Shown here: positions 27,580-35,807 of the stretch, piece by piece
Layout of the letters: every line of letters starts with the position of its first letter
Numbering within the stretch: position 1 is the first letter of the stretch
Assembly (NCBI GenBank): GCA_028703445.1
Contig: JAQVMW010000006.1
Coordinates: forward strand, 1 to 64,000
Direction of reading: 5' to 3'
Length of the DNA stretch: 64,000 nt
Source of the DNA: Candidatus Peribacteraceae bacterium
Lineage (GTDB): Bacteria; Patescibacteriota; Gracilibacteria; Peribacterales; Peribacteraceae
Made by a program: the position numbers and the translations under genes
The notes under the pieces: model-generated
The model's input: the letters and a program-made list of their open reading frames with translations, nothing else
Databases searched by the model: none
Told to the model about the DNA's origin: nothing

Positions 27580-27690
27580 GATTGGCGATTTGTTGATTGG
27601 CAATTGGCGATTCAAAAACTTCAGTAGTCCGCCAATGGACATATTGACAATCGATAAATGGAACGTTCCACGTTGTGATAGAACGTTAGC
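27580..27690 (+). repeat. Dispersed repeat family 3 (GATTGGCGAT type), copy 1
   Basis: It contains GATTGGCGATTTGTTGATTG, then CGCCAATGGACATATTGACA and TTCCACGTTGTGATAGAACG. The same order is found at 58508-58615. Arms of the two halves are complementary. A fragment also lies at 28158-28190 and another is embedded in the superoxide dismutase gene. Confidence 0.7.
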
Positions 27691-27719
27691 GATGGCTTCA
27701 GAAAGAGCAAAAGTGCTCT

Positions 27720-28157
27720 GTGGGAGAAGAAAATAATAAACAAGACCTAGCCATCCGTTATGACGATTGTCACGCTACCCCTATGGTAGAAGGATTATGG
27801 TCTGCGCGAACAATTGCTTTTGAAGAGAGGCAATTTGTGTTTGCGAAAAGTGTGCGTACTTTTCTTCAAAGCTTTCCCCAGACCGAAATAACTCGCAATG
27901 ATCGGTCTCAGCTTCTTCGCTCTTCCGGTTCAATCGGTGCAAATTACATCGAAGCACATGAAGCATTGAGTCGAAAAGATTTTCTGTATCGCATACGTAT
28001 ATGCCGCAAAGAAGCACGCGAGACCTTGCTTTGGTTACGACTGCTTGAGAGTAATACACCTCAGCAACTAAGACAGGAATTGAGTGTCTTACAAAACGAA
28101 ACAAACCAATTTATTGCCATCTTCACTGCAAGTATCAAAACGCTGGAACAAGGATAA
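27720..28157 (+). CDS. Four-helix-bundle protein (23S intervening-sequence protein family)
   Basis: Residues 25-140 match the S23/IVP four-helix-bundle family: FEERQFVFAKSVRTFLQSFP, LLRSSGSIGANYIEAHEALS, KDFLYRIRICRKEARETLLW. The start may be the GTG at 27720 (145 residues) or, more like the family, the ATG at 27783. Such proteins occur inside 23S helix-25 insertions and also as free genes; their function is unclear. It is notable here because the same genome has a helix-25 insertion. Confidence 0.88.
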   Translation: MGEENNKQDLAIRYDDCHATPMVEGLWSARTIAFEERQFVFAKSVRTFLQSFPQTEITRNDRSQLLRSSGSIGANYIEAHEALSRKDFLYRIRICRKEARETLLWLRLLESNTPQQLRQELSVLQNETNQFIAIFTASIKTLEQG

Positions 28158-28191
28158 TATCGCCAATCGACCTATCGCCAATCGCCAATTC

Positions 28192-29454
28192 TTACAATGT
28201 GATCTTCTCTCGGTTCACCCAAATCTGCTGCCCGATGGCAAAGAGAGTCGACACCCCCCAGTACAGCGACACCGCCGCCGGGAATTGGAAGGCGAAGACG
28301 CCGATCATGAGCGGGAGTCCGTAGAGCATCATCTGCTGCTGAAGCTGCTGGCTCTTGTCCGCCTCGGGAGCCGGCTTGTTGCTCTGTGCCCGTTTCTTCT
28401 TCGCGGCGGCGAACGTGAGCTTCATCTGGATGAACTGGAGAATGACGAGAAGCGGCGCGAAGAGGAACGCATGAGACTCCAACAAATTCAGGCCGAGGAA
28501 CGTCGTACCGAACGTCCAGTCCAAGTGCTGGTAGAAGGGGTAGATCAGGTGCTGCGAGAGTGCCAGAACGGAGCCGTCGCGCACCGTGTAGAACACGCCG
28601 ATGAGCACCGGCATCTGGATCAGGAGCGGCAGGCACGACTGGAACGGATTGATGCCGTGCTCTTTCCAGATTTTCATCGTCTCCTCCTGCATGCGCTTGG
28701 GGTCATCCTTGTACTTGCGGCGAAGTTCATCGAGAAGCGGCTGCGCCTTCTGCATCTTCTTCTGCCCCTCTAATGAGTGCTGTGTGGGAATGAAGAGCAG
28801 AAATTTCACGACGAGCGTGAGAATGATGATCGCCACCCCCAGACTGTGACCGGGCAGAATGGAAGCGATGAAGATGAGGAAATTTAGGAAAGGCTTCGTA
28901 ATGAATGCCCGGAAGAGCTTGGTGAAGGGACCCGCCTCTGCAAGCGTGACACGTCCGCTGAGCGTGCCGTACTGCGCGGGAACAATGGTGCCGCTCGCCG
29001 TGCGGAAACGTGCCTCCGAAGGCAGACGTACTTCGTAGGTGCCGAATTGCGAGAAGAGAGAATATTTCCACGGCCCCAGATCAATGTCCGCTTTGGATTT
29101 TGGGCCGATCTCAGTGAGCGGAATGCAGGGGAGCGCCGTCTCTGTCGTGGCAAGGGGAACAAGCTGGGCACCCGAGCCCTCCCCCATCACGGTAAAGACC
29201 GAAACGGGCGGCATGGGGCAGCGATCCGGGAGCAGAAGCGTTCCTTCCGTGTTGTTCTTGAGCGTGAGCATAATGCTGTGATCCCCTTTCACCTTTGCCG
29301 AATTCAGCTTCAGCACAATGTCCGCGAGCCCGTTGGGCCCGGCGGCTTGCTGCGGAAAAAACAGACGAAACACAAGCTGTGTTCCCAGGTAGACGATAGC
29401 GAAGATCAGCGCGAATTCGAAGAAGGAGTTGCGCTTGCGTGGTTGCTCAGACAT
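28192..29454 (-). CDS. yidC: Membrane protein insertase YidC/Oxa1
   Basis: The 420-residue protein has an N-terminal membrane segment (FFEFALIFAIVYLGTQLVFRLFF), an extracytoplasmic domain to about residue 190, then the conserved insertase core: SLGVAIIILTLVVKFLLFIPTQ, the coiled loop KKMQKAQPLLDELRRKYKDDPKRMQEETM, INPFQSCLPLLIQMPVLIGVFY, and FPAAVSLYWGVSTLFAIGQQ. It inserts membrane proteins with or without Sec. Its first codons overlap the 3' end of rnpA, typical of the rnpA-yidC pair. Confidence 0.96.
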   Translation of the reverse strand: MSEQPRKRNSFFEFALIFAIVYLGTQLVFRLFFPQQAAGPNGLADIVLKLNSAKVKGDHSIMLTLKNNTEGTLLLPDRCPMPPVSVFTVMGEGSGAQLVPLATTETALPCIPLTEIGPKSKADIDLGPWKYSLFSQFGTYEVRLPSEARFRTASGTIVPAQYGTLSGRVTLAEAGPFTKLFRAFITKPFLNFLIFIASILPGHSLGVAIIILTLVVKFLLFIPTQHSLEGQKKMQKAQPLLDELRRKYKDDPKRMQEETMKIWKEHGINPFQSCLPLLIQMPVLIGVFYTVRDGSVLALSQHLIYPFYQHLDWTFGTTFLGLNLLESHAFLFAPLLVILQFIQMKLTFAAAKKKRAQSNKPAPEADKSQQLQQQMMLYGLPLMIGVFAFQFPAAVSLYWGVSTLFAIGQQIWVNREKITL

Positions 29455-29822
29455 GTGCGAAGGGAAGAGAGAAACAAACGGACATCACGGAGAATGTCCT
29501 GAAAATCACAGGAAAGACTAGAGGAACGCGGCGAGAGCAACAACTGTACAGACGGGAATTCCTGCTCGTCCCGCATCGAGATACGCAGGGCTTCGCGGCA
29601 GCGGCGGCGCATGCGGTTCCTGTCGACGGCGCGCTTGCTCAAAGAGAGAGGAGCGAAGGTACCCAGGTAGGGTCCCTGCGGTGCCTGTTCCTTCAATTGC
29701 TTCCGCGTGTTCGGCGGAACACCCGGCATCCACCGGATATTCATGGTTTTTCCACGCCAGAGCGTTCCTTTGCGAAGAATGTAATCACAGGTTTTGCGCC
29801 CACTGAGATGGAGGAGATTCAT
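29406..29822 (-). CDS. rnpA: Ribonuclease P protein component
   Basis: The ATG at 29822 (MNLLHLSGRKTCDYILRKGT) is chosen because the upstream extension is repeat-derived. The 138-residue protein has the RNR signature KRAVDRNRMRRRCREALR. It helps RNase P RNA process tRNA 5' ends. It overlaps yidC by about 49 nt. rpmH, usually the preceding gene, is not here; gatC is divergent upstream instead. Confidence 0.88.
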   Translation of the reverse strand: MNLLHLSGRKTCDYILRKGTLWRGKTMNIRWMPGVPPNTRKQLKEQAPQGPYLGTFAPLSLSKRAVDRNRMRRRCREALRISMRDEQEFPSVQLLLSPRSSSLSCDFQDILRDVRLFLSSLRTCLSNHASATPSSNSR

Positions 29823-29936
29823 GCACCATGCAGTATGCAGTATGCAGTATGGAAGGGAACAGTAATTGTTCTGCACCTTTTCTATCTTTTCCATGTCTCC
29901 CAAATACTGAATACTGTTCCCTGTATACTCGCACCC
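29823..29936. promoter_or_regulatory. Divergent rnpA/gatC control region
   Basis: It has CAGTATG tandem words (29829-29850) and an inverted repeat AGGGAACAGTA/TACTGTTCCCT (29852-29922). For gatC an extended -10, TGTATACT (-10 at 29924-29929), lies only 7 nt before the GTG start at 29937, so the gatCA mRNA is probably leaderless. Confidence 0.6.
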
Positions 29937-30227
29937 GTGTCTCTCACTCCTGCCCAAGTCCGGCACATCGCCAAGCTCGCGCGACTGACCATTCACGATG
30001 ACGAAGTGGAGAAATTTGCGAAGGAACTTTCCGCCATCTTGGACTACATCGAGAAACTGAAAGAAGTGAACACACAGGGTGTGGAACCCACCGCCCAGAT
30101 CACGGGGCTGAGTACTGTCACCCGAACGGATACCGTCATCGAGCGTCCCGCAACGACGGAGGCGCTGCTTGCAACCAGCCCTCTGCCGATTGTCGACCAG
30201 CAGATCGAAACCCCCTCCTCACTTTAG
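29937..30227 (+). CDS. gatC: Asp/Glu-tRNA(Asn/Gln) amidotransferase subunit C
   Basis: The frame begins at GTG (VSLTPAQVRHIAKLARLTIH) because the family motif HIAKLARL starts at residue 9 and a -10 box precedes it. The 96-residue protein stabilises the GatAB complex that makes Gln-tRNA or Asn-tRNA. FAKELSAILDYIEKLKEVNT and GVEPTAQ are also family marks. Its TAG stop is directly followed by the gatA ATG. Confidence 0.93.
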   Translation: MSLTPAQVRHIAKLARLTIHDDEVEKFAKELSAILDYIEKLKEVNTQGVEPTAQITGLSTVTRTDTVIERPATTEALLATSPLPIVDQQIETPSSL

Positions 30228-31763
30228 ATGAGTTCCTCTCTCACCATTGCACAGGCGCACGAGCGGCTGAAGAGTAAGTCGCTCTCGGCCGTGGAACTCG
30301 CGCAGGCATGCATCGAACGAATTGAATCGGTGGATAAAACCCTCAACGCAGTGATGCACCGCAATTTCGATCGAGCCCTGGAGGAAGCCAAAAAGACGGA
30401 CAAGCAGGGAAAGTTTGATCATCCGCTCGCCGGCATCCCCTACCTGGCCAAAGACGTCTTCTGCGAAGAGGGCGTGCCCACCACCGCGTGCTCCAACATG
30501 CTCAGAAACCCCGCAGCAGATCCTTCGGATCGCGGCGGGGCAAGGGACTTTGTTCCTCCATTTGATTCCACAACCACAAAGAGACTCAAAGCCCAAAGCG
30601 CCGTCAGTCTGGGCAAGACCAACACCGACGAATTCACCATGGGTGCCTCTACCGAAACAAGCTGCTTCGGCGTCACCAGGAATCCTTGGGACTCCTCCCG
30701 CGTAGCAGGAGGATCTTCCGGCGGATCGGCTGCCGCGGTCAGAGCGGATGAATGCCTGTTCGCGCTGGGAACGGATACCGGAGGATCGATCCGTCAGCCT
30801 GCAAGTTTTTGCGGGTGTGTAGGGCTCAAAGTCACCTACGGACGCACCAGCCGCTACGGGGTCTTGAGCATGGCCAGCTCGCTCGATTCCATCGGCGCAC
30901 TCACGAAGACGGTGGAGGATGCGGCGATCGTCCTCGGCTCAATCGCCGGAAGAGATCCCCTCGATGCCACCACCGGCGATGAGCCCGTTCCCGATTACAC
31001 ACAAGCACTGAAGAAAGATGTGAAGGGACTGAAAATCGGGCTGCCCAAGGAATATTTCATCAAGGGGATGGATCCGCAGGTGGAATCCGCCGTGCGCGAA
31101 GCAGCCAAGGTCTTCACCTCGCTGGGAGCGAAAATCGTGGATGTCAGCCTGCCGCACTCACCGTACGCCATCGCGACGTACTACGTGCTGGTGCCCTCCG
31201 AAGTGAGCTCGAATATGGCACGCTACGACGGGGTGCGCTTCGGTCATACCGTCCCGGAACGAGACAGCTTGATCGAGTACTACGAACGCGTACGTTCAAG
31301 CGGCTTCGGCGACGAAGTGAAGCGCCGCATCATGATCGGCACCTACGCCCTCTCGGCCGGGTACTACGATGCGTACTACCGCCAGGCGCAACGCGTGCGC
31401 ACGCTGATCAAGCACGACTTCGAGAAGGCATTTGAGCAGGTGGATTGTCTGCTCTCTCCCGTAGCACCGACCCCGGCATTCAAAATTGGCGCCCATACGG
31501 GTGATCCCGTGCAGATGTATCTGGAAGATATTTTCACCGCACCCGTGAATTTGGCTGGCATCCCGGGGCTCTCGATTCCGTGTGGTTTCGCGAAAGCGAA
31601 ACCATCCTCCGAAGCTCCGAAAGGAGCGAAGGAGGATGGCCTCCTCCCTATTGGCATGCAGCTTCTTGGACCCCAGTGGGGGGAAGAGGTGATTCTGCGC
31701 GCGGGACACGCCTACGAGCAGGCGACCGATTGGTATACACGAAAACCTTCTCTCGGGAATTAG
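30228..31763 (+). CDS. gatA: Asp/Glu-tRNA(Asn/Gln) amidotransferase subunit A
   Basis: This 511-residue amidase supplies ammonia for transamidation. The amidase-signature residues are visible: Lys in YLAKDVFCEEG, the Ser-cis-Ser/Ser region GGSSGGSAAAVRADECLFALGTDTGGSIRQPASFCG, and GKTNTDEFTMG. Two in-frame palindromic insertions interrupt conserved blocks. One is NPAADPSDRGGARD after TTACSNMLR (hairpin CCCCGC...GCGGGG at 30510-30540). The other is KAKPSSEAPKGAKED in CGF...GLLPIGMQ, with palindromes GGTTTCGCGAAAGCGAAACC and ATCCTCC...GGAGGAT at 31583-31640. gatB is not in the window. Confidence 0.96.
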   Translation: MSSSLTIAQAHERLKSKSLSAVELAQACIERIESVDKTLNAVMHRNFDRALEEAKKTDKQGKFDHPLAGIPYLAKDVFCEEGVPTTACSNMLRNPAADPSDRGGARDFVPPFDSTTTKRLKAQSAVSLGKTNTDEFTMGASTETSCFGVTRNPWDSSRVAGGSSGGSAAAVRADECLFALGTDTGGSIRQPASFCGCVGLKVTYGRTSRYGVLSMASSLDSIGALTKTVEDAAIVLGSIAGRDPLDATTGDEPVPDYTQALKKDVKGLKIGLPKEYFIKGMDPQVESAVREAAKVFTSLGAKIVDVSLPHSPYAIATYYVLVPSEVSSNMARYDGVRFGHTVPERDSLIEYYERVRSSGFGDEVKRRIMIGTYALSAGYYDAYYRQAQRVRTLIKHDFEKAFEQVDCLLSPVAPTPAFKIGAHTGDPVQMYLEDIFTAPVNLAGIPGLSIPCGFAKAKPSSEAPKGAKEDGLLPIGMQLLGPQWGEEVILRAGHAYEQATDWYTRKPSLGN

Positions 31764-31800
31764 TCATTTAATCCATCGCTTTCGACGAGAATTCTCTGCC

Positions 31801-32073
31801 TCAGCGGCCTGTCTTCGCCGCGATCAACGCGTGCGTGAGTTCCTCTCGCGCGGCAGTTGAAATGGCATCTGTGTTACGGAGCTCTCCTTTTTCAAGGCGC
31901 AATTGAAGTGCACCCGAGGCTTGCCGTTCAGTCGCTCCCGAAACTATCGTTCCTCCTTTCTCACTGATCAGCAAATCGCCTTTGCCAGCCATGCCCAAGG
32001 ATACGGCTGCATTTCTGAGGGCACCCTTTCCGACGATATGACGGTTCACATCCTGATGCGGTGAGTGTTCCAT
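31801..32073 (-). CDS. Small hypothetical protein
   Basis: The ATG at 32073 (MEHSPHQDVNRHIVGKGALR) is preferred to one 57 nt upstream because it follows the TTTCCCCCCATTTGTCCCT leader shared with other small genes. The 90-residue product ends with a helical EELTHALIAAKTGR. No family recognised. It is convergent with gatA and divergent from the acyltransferase gene. Confidence 0.6.
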   Translation of the reverse strand: MEHSPHQDVNRHIVGKGALRNAAVSLGMAGKGDLLISEKGGTIVSGATERQASGALQLRLEKGELRNTDAISTAAREELTHALIAAKTGR

Positions 32074-32220
32074 AGGGACAAATGGGGGGAAATTGGATAC
32101 AGAAGTTACCCGTGCGCACAGAGAAGACAAGAAGGAAGAGCACTTTTACACTCATGACCGGCAGGAAGCTTGTCTTCGTTGGGAGGAGGAGAGATGATCC
32201 ACTGGCCTAAAAAAGCTCAC

Positions 32221-33708
32221 ATGGCATTTGATTCGCCTCAATTCCTATTCGGCTTCCTCCCGGCCGTGCTGCTCGTCATTCTCGTGCTGCAGTACACGGG
32301 CAAGTTGCGGCTGGCCACGCAGGTGCTCATTGTCGCATCCTTAGTCTTCTACGGCTGGTGGAAGCCGGCCACTCTGCTCGTACTGCTCGGATCGGTGCTC
32401 TTCAATTACCTCTGCGGCCTCGCGCTCATTCAAAAACGAAACCGTGCGCTGCTCGCCTTCGCCATCACCGGTAATGTTTTGCTGCTCGGGTACTTCAAGT
32501 ATCTGAATTTCTTCGCGGATACTTTGCGATCACTCGGAGCAGGCCATCTCCCCGCTGTTTCGGTCATGCTGCCGCTCGGCATTTCGTTCTTCACCTTCAC
32601 GCAGATCGCCTACCTCGTCGATACGTATCGCGGCGTCACGCGGGAACGGAATTTGCTGAATTACGTACTTTTCGTCACCTTCTTCCCCAATCTCCTCGCA
32701 GGACCGATCACGCACCACGCGGACCTGCTGCCGCAATTCAAGACTGCTCCCGGCAGGGCAATCAGCCGGAATGTGGCTGTGGGACTGACGGTACTGATCA
32801 TCGGACTCTGTAAGAAAGTTCTGCTCGCCGATACCGTGGGTGCCTACGCGAACCTGGTCTTCAATGCTGCTGCGAGCACCTCCCCGAGCTTTGCCGATGC
32901 ATGGATGGGAGCACTCGCTTACTCGTTCCAGCTCTACTTCGACTTCTCCGGCTACTCCGATATGGCCATCGGTATCGCGCACATGATGGGTATTTCGCTC
33001 CCGATGAACTTCAACGCTCCGTACCGATCACCGTCGATTCGGGAATTCTGGAAACGCTGGCACATCACACTCTCCCGATTCCTGATGACCTATCTCTACA
33101 TTCCCCTGGGAGGGAGCCGCCACGGGCAGGCGCGCACGCTGCTGAATCTGTTCCTCACCATGCTCATCGGCGGACTCTGGCACGGTGCGGGCTGGACATT
33201 CATCGTCTGGGGCGCTTGGCACGGAGGCTTCCTCGTTCTGCATCGTATTTGGCTTAAGACAGCGGAATACCCACTGCTGCGTGTTGCAGCCGTACCCATC
33301 CGTCTGTGCGCAGTGCCGCTCACTTTCCTTATGATCACCGTCGGCTGGGTGTTCTTTCGCGCCGAGAACATCGCTACCGCTCTGACGCTGCTTAAGAGCA
33401 TGGCCGGACTCCATGGTGTTGCCTTCTCACCCGAGATGAGCCTGCTGCCGAGCGCATTCGCCTGGAAGAGATGCCTGCAACTTCTGGCCATTCTCTCCGC
33501 GATCGTCTGGTTCGCCCCCACCACGCAGGCATTCGTGAAGGAAATCCTGCCCGCCGATACTCCTCAGGAGAAAACGGATCCTTTCACCCTGCGACTGCGC
33601 TGGAAACCCACCGCCTTCTTCGCTCTCTGCTCGACGGTGATGGCTCTGACCGCCGTCACCACTCTCTTCCTTGCCCAGGAACATGTCTTCATCTACTTCC
33701 AGTTCTGA
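32221..33708 (+). CDS. MBOAT-family O-acyltransferase (AlgI/DltB-like)
   Basis: The start MAFDSPQFLFGFLPAVLLVI at 32221 fits the family. About 495 residues with roughly 11 membrane spans include the MBOAT core ALAYSFQLYFDFSGYSDMAIG, FWKRWHITLSRFL and the catalytic-His motif GGLWHGAGWTFIVWGAWHG. Such enzymes acylate secreted or cell-wall polysaccharides across the membrane. The next gene (SGNH fold) overlaps its end by 26 nt and is the usual partner. Confidence 0.93.
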   Translation: MAFDSPQFLFGFLPAVLLVILVLQYTGKLRLATQVLIVASLVFYGWWKPATLLVLLGSVLFNYLCGLALIQKRNRALLAFAITGNVLLLGYFKYLNFFADTLRSLGAGHLPAVSVMLPLGISFFTFTQIAYLVDTYRGVTRERNLLNYVLFVTFFPNLLAGPITHHADLLPQFKTAPGRAISRNVAVGLTVLIIGLCKKVLLADTVGAYANLVFNAAASTSPSFADAWMGALAYSFQLYFDFSGYSDMAIGIAHMMGISLPMNFNAPYRSPSIREFWKRWHITLSRFLMTYLYIPLGGSRHGQARTLLNLFLTMLIGGLWHGAGWTFIVWGAWHGGFLVLHRIWLKTAEYPLLRVAAVPIRLCAVPLTFLMITVGWVFFRAENIATALTLLKSMAGLHGVAFSPEMSLLPSAFAWKRCLQLLAILSAIVWFAPTTQAFVKEILPADTPQEKTDPFTLRLRWKPTAFFALCSTVMALTAVTTLFLAQEHVFIYFQF

Positions 33709-34885
33709 ACAGCGCTATCTGCTCTGGCTGGCGCTATTCTCTACGCCGCTGTTCCTCTTCCTGTGCTTAAACTACCTCTTCCTGCGAAACGCCGGGGAAC
33801 TTATGGCGATCCCTACGATCATCGCTCTCCAGCAGAATCCCGACACCTTCTGCCTCTACGGCACCGCTCTCTACGGAGACACGTTCCGCTACAAGATGGA
33901 TGCGCTGGCCGTGCGGAAACCGGATATCGTCACGATCGGCTCCTCGCGGATGCTGCAGTTCCGCGAACGATTTTTTGCAGAGCCCTTCTTTAATCTCAGC
34001 AATACCGTCTCCAATCTCAATGAAGGTCAGGATGTCGTGGAGGGGATTCTAAAAAGTCCGCATCGACCGAAGATCGTGATCTTCGGCGTGGATTTTTGGT
34101 GGTTCAACGGCGCCTACATTCCCCCAACTCCCTATCGCCCCAGAGCGGAGCCCCTGCACCAGTTCGAAGGCTACTTCCTCTTCAAACCTTTTCTCTGGCT
34201 CAAGGAAGGGAAAATCACCACGCAGGACTATATCCACACCATTCTCCATCCTGCTGCTCGCGAAGACCCGTGCAACATCGGCATACAGGCGCTCAAGCGC
34301 AGGAGCGGATTTGCCCCCGACGGATCGCAGTATTCGTTCATTGATCCGGATGTCGGTACCGCATCCGACGGGCAGAAAAATCCCTTCGGGGAGATCCCGC
34401 ACATCAGAGCGGGAAAAGACCGGTACACCTATGCGCCTAAAGCGGATCCCCGGCACGTGCAGACGTTTCTGCGACTCATCGGACGACTGCGTAAAGCGGA
34501 CATCGAGGTGATCGTGCTGTTCCCGCCATTTGCTGAGTCCGTTGCCGATGCGCTCAGGCAGGAAGGAACTCGCTACGGCATTTTCGATGACTTGCGGGAG
34601 CAGATGCGCGCAGCGGGTGTCTTCTTTCTGGACGCAACGGATCCGTCTACTTTCGGCTCTACAAACTGTGAATTCATGGATGGGGTGCACTCGGGGGACA
34701 TCGTGGATGCGCGTTTGCTGCTCTGGCTGGATGAGGAAAGGCGGCAGGATGGCCTCAAACCCGTCGGGAACACTGTAGAACTCCGCCGCATCGTAGAGGA
34801 GAACACCGGTCGCGCGATGGCCGTAGATCCGCGCGTGACCACCACAAAGGAAGGGGACTTCCTGCACCTTGGATGCAAGAAGTGA
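33683..34885 (+). CDS. SGNH-fold, AlgJ/AlgX-like acetylation partner protein
   Basis: The start is the ATG at 33683 (MSSSTSSSEQRYLLWLALFS), an N-terminal membrane anchor. The extracytoplasmic domain shows IVTIGSSRMLQFRE (nucleophile-Ser-like block) and FMDGVHSG, the Asp-His block of SGNH hydrolases. Together with the MBOAT gene it likely O-acetylates an exported glycan. The substrate is unknown. Confidence 0.8.
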   Translation: MSSSTSSSEQRYLLWLALFSTPLFLFLCLNYLFLRNAGELMAIPTIIALQQNPDTFCLYGTALYGDTFRYKMDALAVRKPDIVTIGSSRMLQFRERFFAEPFFNLSNTVSNLNEGQDVVEGILKSPHRPKIVIFGVDFWWFNGAYIPPTPYRPRAEPLHQFEGYFLFKPFLWLKEGKITTQDYIHTILHPAAREDPCNIGIQALKRRSGFAPDGSQYSFIDPDVGTASDGQKNPFGEIPHIRAGKDRYTYAPKADPRHVQTFLRLIGRLRKADIEVIVLFPPFAESVADALRQEGTRYGIFDDLREQMRAAGVFFLDATDPSTFGSTNCEFMDGVHSGDIVDARLLLWLDEERRQDGLKPVGNTVELRRIVEENTGRAMAVDPRVTTTKEGDFLHLGCKK

Positions 34886-34998
34886 ACGGGCGTGCCACGG
34901 CAATCGCGATTGCCGTGGCGGGACCTCCTGAACGTGATTCGAACGCACCTTGGAGTACTCCGGGCGCACGGTGTCACTGCTGTTGAGAGCGGCGACAG
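34886..34998. repeat. Intergenic palindrome between the acyltransferase pair and mazF
   Basis: A perfect palindrome CCACGGCAATCGCGATTGCC continuing GTGG lies at 34914-34937. Without a T-run it is not a clear terminator and looks like a repeat. Nothing else is seen before the mazF stop. Confidence 0.5.
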
Positions 34999-35334
34999 TT
35001 ACGTGATGAGCAGTTCTAGCTTCGCAAGGACCGCGCCCAATACCGATGATGGCACTTGCCCGATGACACGCGCTCCCCGTGCCTGCCAATCCAGACTCTT
35101 CACGTGATCAGCGAGGATCACTCCCCTGGTTTTCAATCCCGAAGGAAGGGGAACTTCAAATGGATATCCCTTCGCTGCACTGGTGATTGGGCAGAGAATG
35201 GCAAGCCCGACTTTGGCATTGTAGGAACGGGGCGACAGCACGAGGGCCGGCCGACGACCTGCTTGTTCTCTGCCACGCTGAGGATGGAACTGCAGCATCA
35301 CGATATCGCCGCGATCGGGTGTGGATTTCACCAT
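34999..35334 (-). CDS. mazF: MazF/PemK-family toxin (endoribonuclease)
   Basis: The 111-residue protein has the family pattern RGDIVMLQFHPQRGREQAGR, RPALVLSP, LAILCPITSAAKGYPFEVPL and GVILADHVKSLDW. MazF toxins cut mRNA at short sites. Its start overlaps the antitoxin gene end by 7 nt, as expected for a type II toxin-antitoxin operon. Confidence 0.93.
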   Translation of the reverse strand: MVKSTPDRGDIVMLQFHPQRGREQAGRRPALVLSPRSYNAKVGLAILCPITSAAKGYPFEVPLPSGLKTRGVILADHVKSLDWQARGARVIGQVPSSVLGAVLAKLELLIT

Positions 35335-35561
35335 AGTTCACGCCCCTGAGAATTCCCTGTGCCGGTTTCTCCATGCAGATTCTTCGTTGTCACCTTCTCC
35401 AGAAGCGATTCCAAATCCTGGCCGATGGAGGTGATGTGCAGGGCATCGTGTTCCATGGACAATTCCACTTCTTTGCCGGAGATGATTCCCAAATGCACCG
35501 CATAGGCCTTCGGGATGCGAACTGCGAGACTATTACCCCATGTGCGAATAGTCGTTTTCAT
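35328..35561 (-). CDS. mazE: MazE/AbrB-type antitoxin
   Basis: The ATG at 35561 (MKTTIRTWGNSLAVRIPKAY) gives a 77-residue protein with the swapped-hairpin AbrB/SpoVT DNA-binding fold, followed by an acidic toxin-binding tail. It precedes and overlaps mazF. An extended -10 lies 6 nt before the ATG, so the mRNA is probably leaderless and the antitoxin should repress this promoter. Confidence 0.92.
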   Translation of the reverse strand: MKTTIRTWGNSLAVRIPKAYAVHLGIISGKEVELSMEHDALHITSIGQDLESLLEKVTTKNLHGETGTGNSQGRELW

Positions 35562-35567
35562 AGAGTG

Positions 35568-35575
35568 AGTATACA
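35568..35575 (-). promoter_or_regulatory. mazEF extended -10 box
   Basis: Minus-strand TGTATACT with TATACT at 35568-35573, 6 nt from the start codon. The sequence GTATAC is itself palindromic and may be part of the MazE operator. Confidence 0.55.
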
Positions 35576-35590
35576 TTGTAGATACATCCG

Positions 35591-35785
35591 ATGCAATACA
35601 TGAACAAGTTCACACAAGGAGTGCTCGGGCAAACGATAGAGAAGAAAATCCGAATCCCGAAGATCGATGTACGGGACTACGCGAAGTACATCCTGCGGGT
35701 GGGATCGAATGAAGAGAAGCGGGAGCTGCTGGCATGTCTGAAGAGCCAACTCCTACTGAGGGATGGAAAGATTTATCTATCGTGA
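35591..35785 (+). pseudogene. Possible remnant of a serine recombinase C-terminus
   Basis: The 64-codon frame (MQYMNKFTQGVLGQTIEKKI...) ends GSNEEKRELLACLKSQLLLRDGKIYLS. This resembles the end of large serine recombinases of these bacteria (EEKRELL..L.SNL.LKDGKI). No catalytic part is nearby. With mazEF beside it, it may mark an old integration. It could instead be a small independent gene. Confidence 0.4.
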
Positions 35786-35807
35786 CAATACTCTCGAGCA
35801 TTCCATC